Shown here piece by piece: positions 47,701 through 55,792 of a stretch of 64,000 nt of DNA; the stretch's first letter is position 1, and every line of letters starts with the position of its first letter. Below the pieces are notes generated by a model, which made no database searches, was not told the DNA's origin, and was given only the letters and a program-made list of their open reading frames with translations. Position numbers and translations under genes: made by a program. Source of the DNA: an uncultured Paraglaciecola sp. (lineage in GTDB: Bacteria > Pseudomonadota > Gammaproteobacteria > Enterobacterales > Alteromonadaceae). The stretch is from the NCBI GenBank assembly GCA_947498355.1, contig CANMKA010000021.1:1-64000 (forward strand), in the 5' to 3' direction.

Positions 47701-47893
47701 AATTCGTTCGGGCTTTAAACGCGTTATTTCACGTTTACCAAGACAACAAGAAACCGAAAGCCTGCTGTTTGCTTTACAAAAGGTGTCAGAACAAATTCAA
47801 CTTGACGGGATCCCAGCCAACGATGCCGAAGCATCGAAGTGGACGGCTATGGCTTCGATTTTACTCAATCTTGACGACGCATTAACGAGGTAA
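44795..47893 (+). CDS. PSCyt1/PSCyt2(DUF1549)/PSD1(DUF1553) cytochrome-like lipoprotein
   Basis: This 1032-residue lipoprotein (lipobox LSAC, C27) has the architecture best known from Planctomycetes. A PSCyt1 haem domain has CTGCH (53-57). DUF1549/PSCyt2 follows at about 155-375, with LRRLSFDLIGLPPTPQEI and a second CxxCH (CVQCHSHPYDP, 338-342). A middle beta-rich region holds about 380-680. PSD1/DUF1553 lies at about 700-1000 (RVAVNRLWHRLFGIGLVETL, RGPRQRLSAEMIRDQAL). Function is unknown. The two CxxCH motifs suggest covalent haem and periplasmic electron transfer. The frame opens with TTG at 44783; ATG 44795 is chosen. It is followed 4 bp later by the DUF1501 gene, its usual partner. Confidence 0.9.
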   Translation: MIRRKIKVFSLSSMFSLVALTGILSACSPQQDTQTSEQISFNHDIRPILNKSCTGCHGGVSKQANVSFIYREEALGRGHSGRLTIVPGDPDASELIARVESDDPSIRMPYKGTKLPDHEIQLLRDWIAQGAQWQEHWAFIAPSPQTVPDVENKQVIDNDIDAFLEANLAANGLSLMPKANKQTLLRRLSFDLIGLPPTPQEIDTFLNDNSPDAYEKQVDRLLASPRYGERWAAMWMDLSRYADSHGYTRDEERESWPYKQWVIQALNANQPYDQFMIEQLGGDLMPNRSLPNILATGFHRQTPTNSEGGTDDEEFRMVAVMDRNATTWSVLNAMTINCVQCHSHPYDPIEHHEYYASLSFFNTSKDADYREYGPLYKYAKHEQDKQRAFELQEQLTKIREHEAKQAIELSEQTNSASPWQQLKIETALGDEYRGLAAFVKNMEDTNKQLIAQGKDPKKGYFSLIKVGKERLKELADKDQKIRTFETKDGEYFDAGKYELRLYYHFTSEATEQAQTISAIRLNAIPLNPEKARHTPEPHFQADNVKLYRVKADGSKQQLAVTTYMSNSTEVMDNQLSALNKLSQTKHNGLNTGKGVGWFAHRIYLPRWSVGVLATPITLKPGERIEVEVEQMQKGIRVDSLQTRLHRVRLETTNFDGWSQYAASEARAANIQQYGKLKKQLDTIDGFMMPIMLEQDDWDKRAIATFDRGNMTNKVGALLAPDTPAIFPAFDGQQNRLGLAKWFFQPDQPLTARVAVNRLWHRLFGIGLVETLEDFGGAGSLPNHPELLDWLALKFQQELKWDTKAALKLMVMSHAYQQDATVQPERYELDPLNKWFSRGPRQRLSAEMIRDQALVASDLVVHKIGGVPVMPPQPEGIWGHKGRWLHWWTDATDENRYRRAIYTFVKRAFMYPSFLTFDMETREISHQRRLPTNTPLQALVTLNDPVYHEAAQALGKLMMAQAETDDNEQAIRSGFKRVISRLPRQQETESLLFALQKVSEQIQLDGIPANDAEASKWTAMASILLNLDDALTR

Positions 47894-47897
47894 GCTC

Positions 47898-49430
47898 ATG
47901 AAACATTTTTTTAATCATAACTTTCAGCAGCCAAGCACTCGCAGTGCAAAAATCGATCAAGTATTAAAGCGCGAAATGGCTTTCTTAAAGCGTCGTGAGT
48001 TTCTTAAAAAATCTGGCTGTATGCTAGGCGGAGCGGCTTTGGGTTCGATGTTTGCCAATCAAGCCAGCGCCGCAGGACAAACCTTAGACTTTAGCCGTTC
48101 AATGGATGCTCCTCTTTCGCCATTACCGCCGCAGTACGTAGCCAAAGCCAAACGTGTCATCTACTTACATATGGTTGGTGGCCCAAGCCAATTAGAGATG
48201 TTTGACTACAAGCCCGAACTTGAGAAGTATGATGGTAGAGATACCCCTCAGTCATTTTTAGAAGGTAAGCAATTTGCTTTTATTTCGGGCACGCCTAAAT
48301 TATTAGGTCCGCAGTTTCCGTTTAAGCAACATGGTCAATCGGGTGCTTGGATGTCGGACCGATTACCTCATCTAGCTAAACATGCCGATGATATTTGTTT
48401 CATTAAATCAATGAAAACCGATCAGTTTAACCATGCCCCAGCGCAAGTATTAATGCACACGGGGTCGGCCTTGTCTGGCAAACCCTCGATTGGCTCTTGG
48501 GTAACCTATGCATTGGGCACCATGAATCAAAATTTACCGGGGTTTATTACGTTAACCTCGGGAAGAAATGCCCCCGATGGAGGCAAGCAACTTTGGGGCT
48601 CTGGTTTCTTACCCAGTGTGTATCAAGGCGTTGAATGCCGCAAACAAGGAGACCCAGTACTTTACTTAAGTAACCCAGAAGATGTTAGTAGGCCACTACG
48701 TCGGCGTATGCTAGATGCGATTTCTGATCTTAACCAACAGAGCTTTAGTTCAATTGGCGATCCTGAAACCCTGACCCGCACATCTCAGTATGAAATGGCT
48801 TACCGTATGCAACTCGAAGCGTCCGATGCCTTTGATATGCAAAAAGAGTCAGAGAAAACCCTTGAAGAATACGGTGCAAAAGTGGGCAAAGCGAGTTTTG
48901 CCAACAACTGCGTAATTGCGAGAAGACTAGCCGAGCGAGGCGTACGCTATATCCAGTTATTTGACTACGCGTGGGATCATCACGGTGTGGGTGAGCCGGG
49001 TTCTGTCGACTTGGGGATCCGCAACAAATGCCGAGATATTGATCGCCCCATAGCCGCACTATTAACCGATTTAAAACAACGCGGCATGTTAGACGATACC
49101 TTAGTAATCTGGGGCGGCGAATTTGGCCGTACGCCAATGCGCGAAAATAGAGCCGGTCAAGATATGCTTTACGCGGGCCGAGATCATCATACCGACGCCT
49201 TTACCATGTGGATGGCCGGAGGCGGGGTAAAAGGTGGGTATAGCCATGGCGAAACAGATGAACTCGGTTACGAAGTCGTTAACGACAAAGTAGAAATAGC
49301 CGATTTACACGCCACTATTCTATATCTGTTGGGCTTTAATCATTACGATTTGAATTATCGGTTCCAAGGATTAAATCAGCGATTAACTGGGGTGGAATAC
49401 CCTCAAATTATTTCCCAGATAGTGGCGTAA
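47898..49430 (+). CDS. DUF1501 protein, Tat-exported
   Basis: This 510-residue protein is of the DUF1501 family (alkaline phosphatase/sulfatase superfamily fold). It has an unusual long N-terminus followed by a twin-arginine signal (KRREFLKKSG, RR at 32-33) and a probable cleavage site near residue 58 (QASA). It would thus fold in the cytoplasm before export, perhaps with metal bound. Family motifs are YLHMVGGPSQLEMFDYKP near 90, GGEFGRTP near 406 and GRDHH-x-DAFTMW-x-AGGGVKGG. DUF1501 genes are almost always paired with PSD1 genes, as here (4-bp gap). Biochemical function is unknown. Confidence 0.92.
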   Translation: MKHFFNHNFQQPSTRSAKIDQVLKREMAFLKRREFLKKSGCMLGGAALGSMFANQASAAGQTLDFSRSMDAPLSPLPPQYVAKAKRVIYLHMVGGPSQLEMFDYKPELEKYDGRDTPQSFLEGKQFAFISGTPKLLGPQFPFKQHGQSGAWMSDRLPHLAKHADDICFIKSMKTDQFNHAPAQVLMHTGSALSGKPSIGSWVTYALGTMNQNLPGFITLTSGRNAPDGGKQLWGSGFLPSVYQGVECRKQGDPVLYLSNPEDVSRPLRRRMLDAISDLNQQSFSSIGDPETLTRTSQYEMAYRMQLEASDAFDMQKESEKTLEEYGAKVGKASFANNCVIARRLAERGVRYIQLFDYAWDHHGVGEPGSVDLGIRNKCRDIDRPIAALLTDLKQRGMLDDTLVIWGGEFGRTPMRENRAGQDMLYAGRDHHTDAFTMWMAGGGVKGGYSHGETDELGYEVVNDKVEIADLHATILYLLGFNHYDLNYRFQGLNQRLTGVEYPQIISQIVA

Positions 49431-49447
49431 AGAGAGAAATTATAAAC

Positions 49448-50395
49448 ATGACTGGCAAGATGCCTAAACAAACAATCAGCCCTAAGCGCTATTTTTGGCT
49501 AGTAGGTGGTTTAACCTTAGTATGGATAGGTTTGTATATTCAAAGCAAACCAACTTGGGTACAAAATATCAAAGAACAGCTAGGCTTGAGTCCAGTATTA
49601 GTCGCGAATCAGGACTCGTTTTATAACAGCCGCATTGATCCCATTATGGAAAAATATTGCGCTGCATGTCACGACGACAATAAAGCTAAAGGACAATTGC
49701 GCTTAGACAGTTTTCGCCAGTTAACATTTTCGGGTAAAAGTGGTGCAGACTTAACCTTACTAGATAACAACCTACTACTAGAGCGTATGAGCTTACCTGC
49801 AACAGATCGCTTGGCTATGCCCCCTTTTGGTAGAGAACGCCATAACGATGCTGAGTTAGCCCTAATAAAACTATGGTTAACTAAAGGCGGCTCTGGGACA
49901 TTAACCGAGGAAGATTTCCCCGAAGCCCCAGCAAAAGCCAAAGTCATTAAATTTTATGACATTGATTGGCAAAAAATAGACGAACAACGTTTGGCTTACA
50001 AAACCCAAGTTGAAAAACTACAAGAGCAATATCCTCACGTTCTTCACTATCAGGCTCGCACGTCACACCTGCTTGTGCTCGACGTATTCTCCATGAAAAG
50101 CCGTTTCGATGACCAAGTACTCGAGCAATTTAGCCAAGCGCTCGCGCCAGTCATAAGTGAGTTAAATTTAGCCAATAGTTCAATCTCGAGTCATGCTGTG
50201 GAGCACCTATTAACCATGACCAATTTAACTAAACTCCATACTCAAGGCACACAAATTCAAAAATCAGATGTAAGTCAACTCGCCAAGTTACCCACCCTTG
50301 AAACCTTAGTGTTAGATCAAGCTTTGGTTGATGAAGACATTGAAGCGTTATTTGCTCAGCAAGGCATTGCACTGATTGCAGTAAAACAAGGTTAA
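49448..50395 (+). CDS. Membrane-anchored planctomycete-type c cytochrome with LRR-like tail
   Basis: This 315-residue protein has an N-terminal anchor helix (about 13-31, YFWLVGGLTLVWIGLYI). A PSCyt1-like domain follows with one haem motif CAACH (71-75) and a K-G-x-L-R-L-D pattern, and a downstream L-P-A-x-D-R-L-A-M-P-P segment. The tail (about 200-310) shows short leucine-rich-like repeats such as VISELNLANSSISSHAVEHLL and LPTLETLVLDQALVDE, probably a protein-binding surface. It lies between the DUF1501 and cytochrome b genes with gaps of 17 and 5 bp, so it is plausibly an electron carrier between them. Confidence 0.82.
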   Translation: MTGKMPKQTISPKRYFWLVGGLTLVWIGLYIQSKPTWVQNIKEQLGLSPVLVANQDSFYNSRIDPIMEKYCAACHDDNKAKGQLRLDSFRQLTFSGKSGADLTLLDNNLLLERMSLPATDRLAMPPFGRERHNDAELALIKLWLTKGGSGTLTEEDFPEAPAKAKVIKFYDIDWQKIDEQRLAYKTQVEKLQEQYPHVLHYQARTSHLLVLDVFSMKSRFDDQVLEQFSQALAPVISELNLANSSISSHAVEHLLTMTNLTKLHTQGTQIQKSDVSQLAKLPTLETLVLDQALVDEDIEALFAQQGIALIAVKQG

Positions 50396-50400
50396 GCGGT

Positions 50401-51060
50401 ATGAAAAAAATAAAAATTTGGGATGCAGCGACACGTATTTTTCACTGGGCATTGGTTTTAAACATCTTTGCCGCTTGGTATACCATTGAAAATCGCCTTA
50501 TAGAGTTACACGAAATTTTTGGCCATTGTCTAATCGCCCTGCTGGTATTCAGAGTGCTTTGGGGCCTGATAGGTTCTAGTACTGCTCGCTTTTCCCATTT
50601 TTTAGTCCACCCAGTTGCTGCACTTAGCTACTTAAAACAGTCATTGCGCTTACAAACCCATCATCAAATTGGTCATAACCCCGCAGGTGGCTGGATGATC
50701 ATAGTCATGATGCTAGTGATAGGCTTTCAGTTAGTCTCAGGTTTGCTTAGCAATAACGATTTAGGTCTTAGTGGGGTATTGTCAGATTATGTTTCGAAGG
50801 AGATGTCCGACACCTTTACTCAATTACACAGTATCAATTTTGAGATATTAGTCGGGATCATTTGGCTGCATTTAGTCGCAGTCTTTTTCTATGTACTTGT
50901 AAAAAAAGACAACCTAATCAAGACCCTACTTACGGGTAAAAAGCAGCTAACTAAACCACTTAACCAAGCAGCAGAAAGCGCTCTGTATTTTGCGCCAGTT
51001 CGCCTAGGCGTGATTTGCCTATTAGTCGCCTGTGGGTTTGCCTACTGGTTATACCAATAA
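50401..51060 (+). CDS. Cytochrome b561-type membrane protein
   Basis: This 219-residue integral membrane protein belongs to the bacterial b561/Ni-Fe hydrogenase cytochrome b family. Helices are at about 12-30, 37-57, 95-115, 145-165 and 197-216. Candidate haem ligands are His in RIFHWALVLN, in LHEIFGH and in GIIWLHLVAVFF. It would exchange electrons between the quinone pool and a periplasmic partner. It ends the four-gene redox operon (5-bp gap from the cytochrome c gene), and the sulfatase follows 87 bp later. Confidence 0.88.
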   Translation: MKKIKIWDAATRIFHWALVLNIFAAWYTIENRLIELHEIFGHCLIALLVFRVLWGLIGSSTARFSHFLVHPVAALSYLKQSLRLQTHHQIGHNPAGGWMIIVMMLVIGFQLVSGLLSNNDLGLSGVLSDYVSKEMSDTFTQLHSINFEILVGIIWLHLVAVFFYVLVKKDNLIKTLLTGKKQLTKPLNQAAESALYFAPVRLGVICLLVACGFAYWLYQ

Positions 51061-51147
51061 GTACTAATGCACCAAATATCTTAAATATAAGCAACACGCC
51101 AGCCATAGGATGTGCTGGTAGTAAAAACAAAAATAATGAGGATTAAG

Positions 51148-52674
51148 ATGAGAGATTTATTTACAAGATTAAGGCTTCACAGAGAACCAAACAACCACAC
51201 CAATAAGATTAAATTCGCCCTGTTATTGTCGCTTGGCGTACTCGCCTCGGCATGTCAGGTAACGGATAAGGCCACGACACAACCGAACGACAGTGACAAT
51301 TCGGCCTCTCGGCCAAATATCTTATTTATCTTGGGGGATGATCATCGCTGGGATCTCATCGGCAAATATCACCCCATAGTTAAAACCCCAACCCTAGACA
51401 AATTGGCAGACCAAGGCGTATTTTTCAACAAAGCCTTTGTGACCACTCCTATCTGTGGAGCAAGCCGTGCCAGCATTCTAACCGGACTGACCGAGCGTAC
51501 CAACGACCATTCATTCCATCGCCCACCAGTAACTGAAGAAGATATGGCCATTACTTATCCAGTCGTGTTAAAACAACATGGTTATACCACAGGTTTTGTG
51601 GGTAAGTTTGGTGTAGAAACCTCGGGCAATATCGAACAGCGTTTTGACTATTTTAAACGCTCAAAAATGAAAAAAACCGATATACATAATGGCGTAGAAC
51701 GTCCACAAACTTATCACTTTGTTGAGCTTGCCAAGGACTTTATTGAGCAAAATAAAAATAGCGGGCAGCCTTGGTCCTTGTCAGTCAGTTTTTGGAACCC
51801 CCACGCCCTCGACAAAGATAAAGTCGACCAGTATCACTACCCCGCCGAATTTGATGCTTATTATAACGACGTGACTATCCCCCCAGCACCTTTATCATCG
51901 ACGGAATACTTTGAATCGTTGCCCGAGTTTTTACAGACATCTCTTGGCCGAAAACGTTGGGAATACCGATATAAAAACGATGCCCTTTATCAAAAAATGG
52001 TTAAACGTCACTATCGCGCAGTCAGTGCAGTTGACCGCGGAATAGGCATGCTTTACGACAAGCTAGTAGAAGCTGGCATGGCCGAAAACACTATCATTAT
52101 CTACACAGGCGACAACGGCTATTCTCTCAACAATCGCCAACTGGCAGGTAAATGGTTTGGATGGGATGAAGACTTACGAGTCCCTCTAATTATCTTTGAT
52201 CCTCGCAACCCCAAAGGCCAAGTTCGAGACGAAATTGCCCTGAATATCGACATCGCCCCAACTATTGTAGATTTGGCAGGTATAACCTTATCAGAGCGAT
52301 ATCAAGGTAAATCACTCAAACCGATAATGGCCGGTGACACCCCAAAATGGCGTAGCGAATTCTTTTTTGAACATTTATTCTCGCCAAAAGTCTTTAATAT
52401 CCCACCTACTGTTGGGGTAAGAACCGAAGAATGGAAATATGTTCGTTACTACCGTCACCAGCACGAACAACTCTATCATTTAGCAAGTGATCCCAATGAA
52501 GCCATCAATCTAGCCAGCTCAAAACAGCATCAAGATGTATTAAATGGATTACGAAAAAAAACCGATGCCTACATTGACCAATACGAAGCGGAACGCAATC
52601 CTTCAGTCAAACAACGTGCATTTGACGGTATTAAAAAAACTGACTTTGTAAACTCAGATTCAAAAAACTATTGA
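51148..52674 (+). CDS. Sulfatase (S1 type), lipoprotein
   Basis: This 508-residue arylsulfatase-type enzyme probably removes sulfate esters from a polysaccharide. It carries a lipoprotein signal with lipobox ASAC (C36), +2 Gln. The metal motif ILFILGDDHRWDL lies near 58-70. The cysteine converted to formylglycine is C103 in C-G-A-S-R, a CxAxR variant of the usual CxPxR. Later motifs are TGDNGYSLNNR near 325 and GKWFGWDEDLRVPL. GAGG with 6-nt spacing supports ATG 51148 over the upstream GTG 51112. It is 87 bp after the cytochrome b gene in the rhamnosidase locus. No maturation enzyme (FGE or anSME) gene is in the window. Confidence 0.92.
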   Translation: MRDLFTRLRLHREPNNHTNKIKFALLLSLGVLASACQVTDKATTQPNDSDNSASRPNILFILGDDHRWDLIGKYHPIVKTPTLDKLADQGVFFNKAFVTTPICGASRASILTGLTERTNDHSFHRPPVTEEDMAITYPVVLKQHGYTTGFVGKFGVETSGNIEQRFDYFKRSKMKKTDIHNGVERPQTYHFVELAKDFIEQNKNSGQPWSLSVSFWNPHALDKDKVDQYHYPAEFDAYYNDVTIPPAPLSSTEYFESLPEFLQTSLGRKRWEYRYKNDALYQKMVKRHYRAVSAVDRGIGMLYDKLVEAGMAENTIIIYTGDNGYSLNNRQLAGKWFGWDEDLRVPLIIFDPRNPKGQVRDEIALNIDIAPTIVDLAGITLSERYQGKSLKPIMAGDTPKWRSEFFFEHLFSPKVFNIPPTVGVRTEEWKYVRYYRHQHEQLYHLASDPNEAINLASSKQHQDVLNGLRKKTDAYIDQYEAERNPSVKQRAFDGIKKTDFVNSDSKNY

Positions 52675-52706
52675 GCTAAATCGCTAACCATCACTACAAA
52701 ACTCAA

Positions 52707-52724
52707 GCCGCCCTTTGGGGCGGC
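52707..52724. terminator. GC-rich hairpin after the sulfatase gene
   Basis: GCCGCCC (52707-52713) pairs with GGGCGGC (52718-52724) around TTTG. Only an A-rich tail follows on the plus strand, so it is a probable but atypical end of the redox/sulfatase operon. Confidence 0.5.
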
Positions 52725-52906
52725 CCTAATAAAAAATAACCGCTGAATTGATGAAAATATTCAGTGTTTAATTTCTTCTAGGCAATGGACTCTGCTAAGC
52801 CCATTGGGATTCAAAAAATGATTTAAATCGAAAAAAATCTAACTCAAATCAGACCCAGCAATTGGTAAAAAACAGGCCCTAGTCGTGGCGAATCAAAGCT
52901 GAATAA

Positions 52907-53242
52907 TTATGTAGACGGTTTGGTGTTAACAGCATAATCTCGTTCTACCTTTGAAATACGAACCTTAAATGATTCATACCATAATTTACGACCCATTTTT
53001 TGTGCCTCCATATGTTCAGAGTTAGCCTTCCAATTTTCGATTGATTCTAAGCTAGACCAGTAAGAAACTGTAATACCTATATTTTCTCTAGCTGACTCTA
53101 GGCCTAAAAATCCCGGCTGCTGCTGAGCTAATTGGATCATTTGATTGGCCATTTCATTGTAGCCATTATCACCTTCGGTCCTTACCGATGTAAAAATTAC
53201 CGCATAATATGGCGGCTTTGGGGTATCAGCAAAAAGTGTCAT
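52907..53242 (-). CDS. Antibiotic biosynthesis monooxygenase (ABM) domain protein
   Basis: This 111-residue protein has the small dimeric alpha/beta-barrel ABM pattern: YYAVIFTSVRTEGDNGYNEM, then LAQQQPGFLGLESAR, VSYWSSLESIENWKANSEH and a closing Y-E-S-F-K-V-R-I-S-K-V-E-R segment. Related proteins include haem-degrading and quinol-oxidising enzymes, but the function here is not known. GGAGG four bases before ATG 53242 sets the start (TTG 53245 is adjacent). It is a single gene. Confidence 0.85.
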   Translation of the reverse strand: MTLFADTPKPPYYAVIFTSVRTEGDNGYNEMANQMIQLAQQQPGFLGLESARENIGITVSYWSSLESIENWKANSEHMEAQKMGRKLWYESFKVRISKVERDYAVNTKPST

Positions 53243-53731
53243 CAAACCTCCTCGATATATTGGCCCAAGTCAAAATCGCAACCAGATGGTCATCCATAAT
53301 GAGCAACTCAGGATCAAATTACCAATCGTTTTGCCTCAAGTTAGCATTGGTATCAATTAAGTGAAGGATATTTTGGCTACCTTTATTATTTTAATGCCGA
53401 GCTCCCTACATTTGCACATATTTCATAGGTCATCACTTTTTTACACAGTCAAATCGTTAAGTAAACTAGCCTTCCCGAAAATCCTCTCTCTTGGTGAATA
53501 ATCGAGACATAGCCTCACAGTCGTATAGTAGTGGTCTCTCCAATAAATAAGACGCATCTTTAAGCTAATTTCCTCCAATTGGAATGTTTATTGAAAGTAA
53601 TGTTTGTAAAAACGATAAACCGCATAAATAGCCGTATCTTTGAATGCCAACCCAAAAGGGGTATAGCTTTGGCTCGTAATTCAAGCCACAAAAGATGATA
53701 CAAACGATTATTTATCTAATGGGAGCTACTC
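53243..53731. promoter_or_regulatory. Divergent region between the ABM gene and the alternative oxidase gene
   Basis: No gene is seen in these 489 bp. It contains a 10-bp palindrome TCCAATTGGA (53574-53583). GGTATCAATT (53349-53358) partly matches the paired sites in the rhamnosidase promoter region, possibly by chance. A half-site AAGATG lies near 53690. No full NsrR or FNR site was recognised. Confidence 0.35.
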
Positions 53732-54487
53732 ATGACACTTGAACGAAAAAGCGAAGACCACCCTTTATCTAAATACGACCAAGATGACCATGCCGAAGAC
53801 ACTTACGCACATCATGAGCCCAAGCTAATTTCAGATAAAATAGCCTTCAAATTTGTCAAATTTCTGAGAATTTTCGCCGACGCTTTCTTTGCAAAACGAT
53901 ACGGACATAGAGCTGTGGTATTGGAGACAGTTGCCGCTGTGCCGGGTATGGTAGGCGGCGCAATGCTTCACCTAAGAAGCTTACGAAAAATGGAAGACGA
54001 CCATGGCTGGATCCATACTTTGCTAGACGAAGCTGAAAACGAACGCATGCATTTGATGACCTTTATCGAGATTGCACAACCCAATAAACTCGAGCGATTT
54101 TTAGTTATAGTCGCCCAAGTAATTTTCTATATTAGTTATTTTTTTCTGTATCTGATTTCATCAAAAACGGCACATCGTGTTGTCGGATACTTAGAAGAAG
54201 AAGCTGTAGTTAGTTACACTCAGTATGCCGAAATGGTGGAAAAAGGCGAAGTTGAGAACGTCAACGCTCCTCAGATTGCAATAGATACTTGGGGCTTACC
54301 CTCAGATGCAAGACTGTTAGATGTCATCCGAGTGATCCGAGCTGATGAAATGATGCACAGAGAAGTCAATCATCTGATTGCAGACAAGCTTAGTCAGTCA
54401 AACCTTGATATAAAAACTCACCGGCAAATGAGCGACGAATCCATCGACAAATTGAACGATTACTCGTCAAAAACGTTTCCCAAATAA
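53732..54487 (+). CDS. aox: Alternative oxidase (AOX), ubiquinol:oxygen oxidoreductase
   Basis: This 251-residue di-iron membrane-bound oxidase takes electrons from ubiquinol to oxygen without pumping protons. All iron ligands are in place: E65 ([10 protein letters not shown]), E104 and H107 (AENERMHL), E156 region ([10 protein letters not shown]), and E206 and H209 (RADEMMH). A hydrophobic interfacial segment covers about 123-143. GGGAG lies 6 nt before the ATG. AOX is widespread in plants and fungi but patchy in bacteria. In Vibrio fischeri it is linked to nitric-oxide tolerance. It is unclear whether this gene has a link to the redox operon 1 kb upstream. Confidence 0.95.
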   Translation: MTLERKSEDHPLSKYDQDDHAEDTYAHHEPKLISDKIAFKFVKFLRIFADAFFAKRYGHRAVVLETVAAVPGMVGGAMLHLRSLRKMEDDHGWIHTLLDEAENERMHLMTFIEIAQPNKLERFLVIVAQVIFYISYFFLYLISSKTAHRVVGYLEEEAVVSYTQYAEMVEKGEVENVNAPQIAIDTWGLPSDARLLDVIRVIRADEMMHREVNHLIADKLSQSNLDIKTHRQMSDESIDKLNDYSSKTFPK

Positions 54488-54643
54488 GTCTTTTTTAGTT
54501 AGATCAGGCCTAACTTCTATGCGTTTATTCGATGTAACTTTACGCCCTCATAGATTCGACGTTTCTGATTATATTCCTTTTACGGTTCTGTTTGCCTGTT
54601 TCTGTCCCCTCTCATAAAGCACATAAATCGCATAAATCACCCA

Positions 54644-54669
54644 CAAAAAAGGCCGGATAAACCGGCCTG
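54644..54669 (-). terminator. Rho-independent terminator of fklB
   Basis: On the minus strand AGGCCGG pairs with CCGGCCT around a 5-nt loop, directly followed by a run of seven U. Confidence 0.9.
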
Positions 54670-54689
54670 TGTCGATAATCTACTAATGA

Positions 54690-55310
54690 TTATGCGACTA
54701 TGTCTAGCAACTCTACGTCAAATACTAGAGTGGCATGAGGACCAATTGCGCCACCCGCACCTTGCTCGCCATAAGCCAAGTCAGCTGGTACGTGCAATTT
54801 AAGTTTAGTACCCACTTTCATAAATTGTAGGGCTTCAGTCCAACCTTTGATAACACCATTTACAGGGAATTCAGCTGGCTGACCACGGTCGTATGAACTG
54901 TCGAATACACTGCCGTCTAGTAAAGTACCGTGATAGTGAGTACGTACTGTTGAGGTTAGTTCAGGCACAGCCCCTTCACCTTGCGTGATAACTTCGTACT
55001 GAAGACCACTTTCTGTTACAGTCACTTCATCACGCTTAGCATTTTCAGCTAAATAGGCTTTACCTTCTTCAATTACAGCAGCAAATTGCTCAGCCTTTGC
55101 AGCTTCCATACGCTGATGAATTTGGTTAAAGGCTTCGCGTAATGCGTCGTTGTCAACTTGTGAAGCTTGCTTGTTGAATGAATCTTCTAAGCCCGCTTGC
55201 ACAGCTGCGATGTCTAAGCCCTCGAATGGGTTTGAACGAAGTTGCTCACCCATTTGTAAACCGATACCGTAACTTGCTTGGGTTTCTACTGTTGAAAATT
55301 TATCTGACAC
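54690..55310 (-). CDS. fklB: FKBP-type peptidyl-prolyl isomerase FklB
   Basis: This 206-residue prolyl isomerase has exactly the length of E. coli FklB (FKBP22). The helical dimerisation domain covers about 1-90 (VETQASYGIGLQMGEQL). The FKBP catalytic domain covers about 100-206, with VRTHYHGTLLDGSVFDSSYDRG, FPVNGVIKGW, LAYGEQGAGGAIGP and TLVFDVELLDI. The start is GTG at 55310, with AGGAG 5 nt upstream. It lacks a signal peptide and so is cytoplasmic. Confidence 0.95.
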   Translation of the reverse strand: MSDKFSTVETQASYGIGLQMGEQLRSNPFEGLDIAAVQAGLEDSFNKQASQVDNDALREAFNQIHQRMEAAKAEQFAAVIEEGKAYLAENAKRDEVTVTESGLQYEVITQGEGAVPELTSTVRTHYHGTLLDGSVFDSSYDRGQPAEFPVNGVIKGWTEALQFMKVGTKLKLHVPADLAYGEQGAGGAIGPHATLVFDVELLDIVA

Positions 55311-55331
55311 GATTACTCCTAAAAAATAGTG

Positions 55332-55502
55332 AACCTGAATTCTGAATAACCACTTACGTTCTAGAGGCTATTTTTACTTATTACTACACTCAATTCGTTT
55401 TGCAATAGATTCTCTATTGGCGCACAAACTTGCCTTGTACTAATAAAAAATTACGCTTAAAAATTCTGTGTATTAACTAACTTCTTGTCCAGAATTCAGG
55501 TT
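55332..55502. repeat. 13-bp perfect inverted repeats flanking 145 bp
   Basis: AACCTGAATTCTG (55332-55344) is the exact reverse complement of CAGAATTCAGGTT (55490-55502). No target-site duplication is seen outside them. It could be a very small MITE-like unit or a paired regulatory site. Confidence 0.6.
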
Positions 55503-55792
55503 AGTTAAATTTTGGCGAATGCCTGTAAAACCAAACGCCAACAAAAAAGTCGCGGGAGTATAGCACACAACCTTGTTAAGCTATATGCCCTATTAAAACC
55601 TGCTCCGTAACCCATGCTTGGCTCAGTTTATTCTGGTTATTTAGGGTCTGTTTATCTTCATTCATTTTTATGTGGTGGCTAAAAAATTACCAGCTGCATG
55701 ATTTGTAAACAAAGATAAATCGCCCTCTAATAAAAAAAATTAATAAGCATGAATATATTGGCTTAGACAAATGTACCTGAGCTGAGTATCTT

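Noticed and set aside
48745..49137. 130-residue minus-strand frame inside the DUF1501 gene
   Set aside because: It is entirely antisense to a strongly supported gene, with Arg/Cys-rich composition typical of shadow frames.
53349..53358. GGTATCAATT as a third copy of the rhamnosidase-region site
   Set aside because: Only 10 bases match, it is single, and it is about 380 bp from the nearest start; chance is likely.
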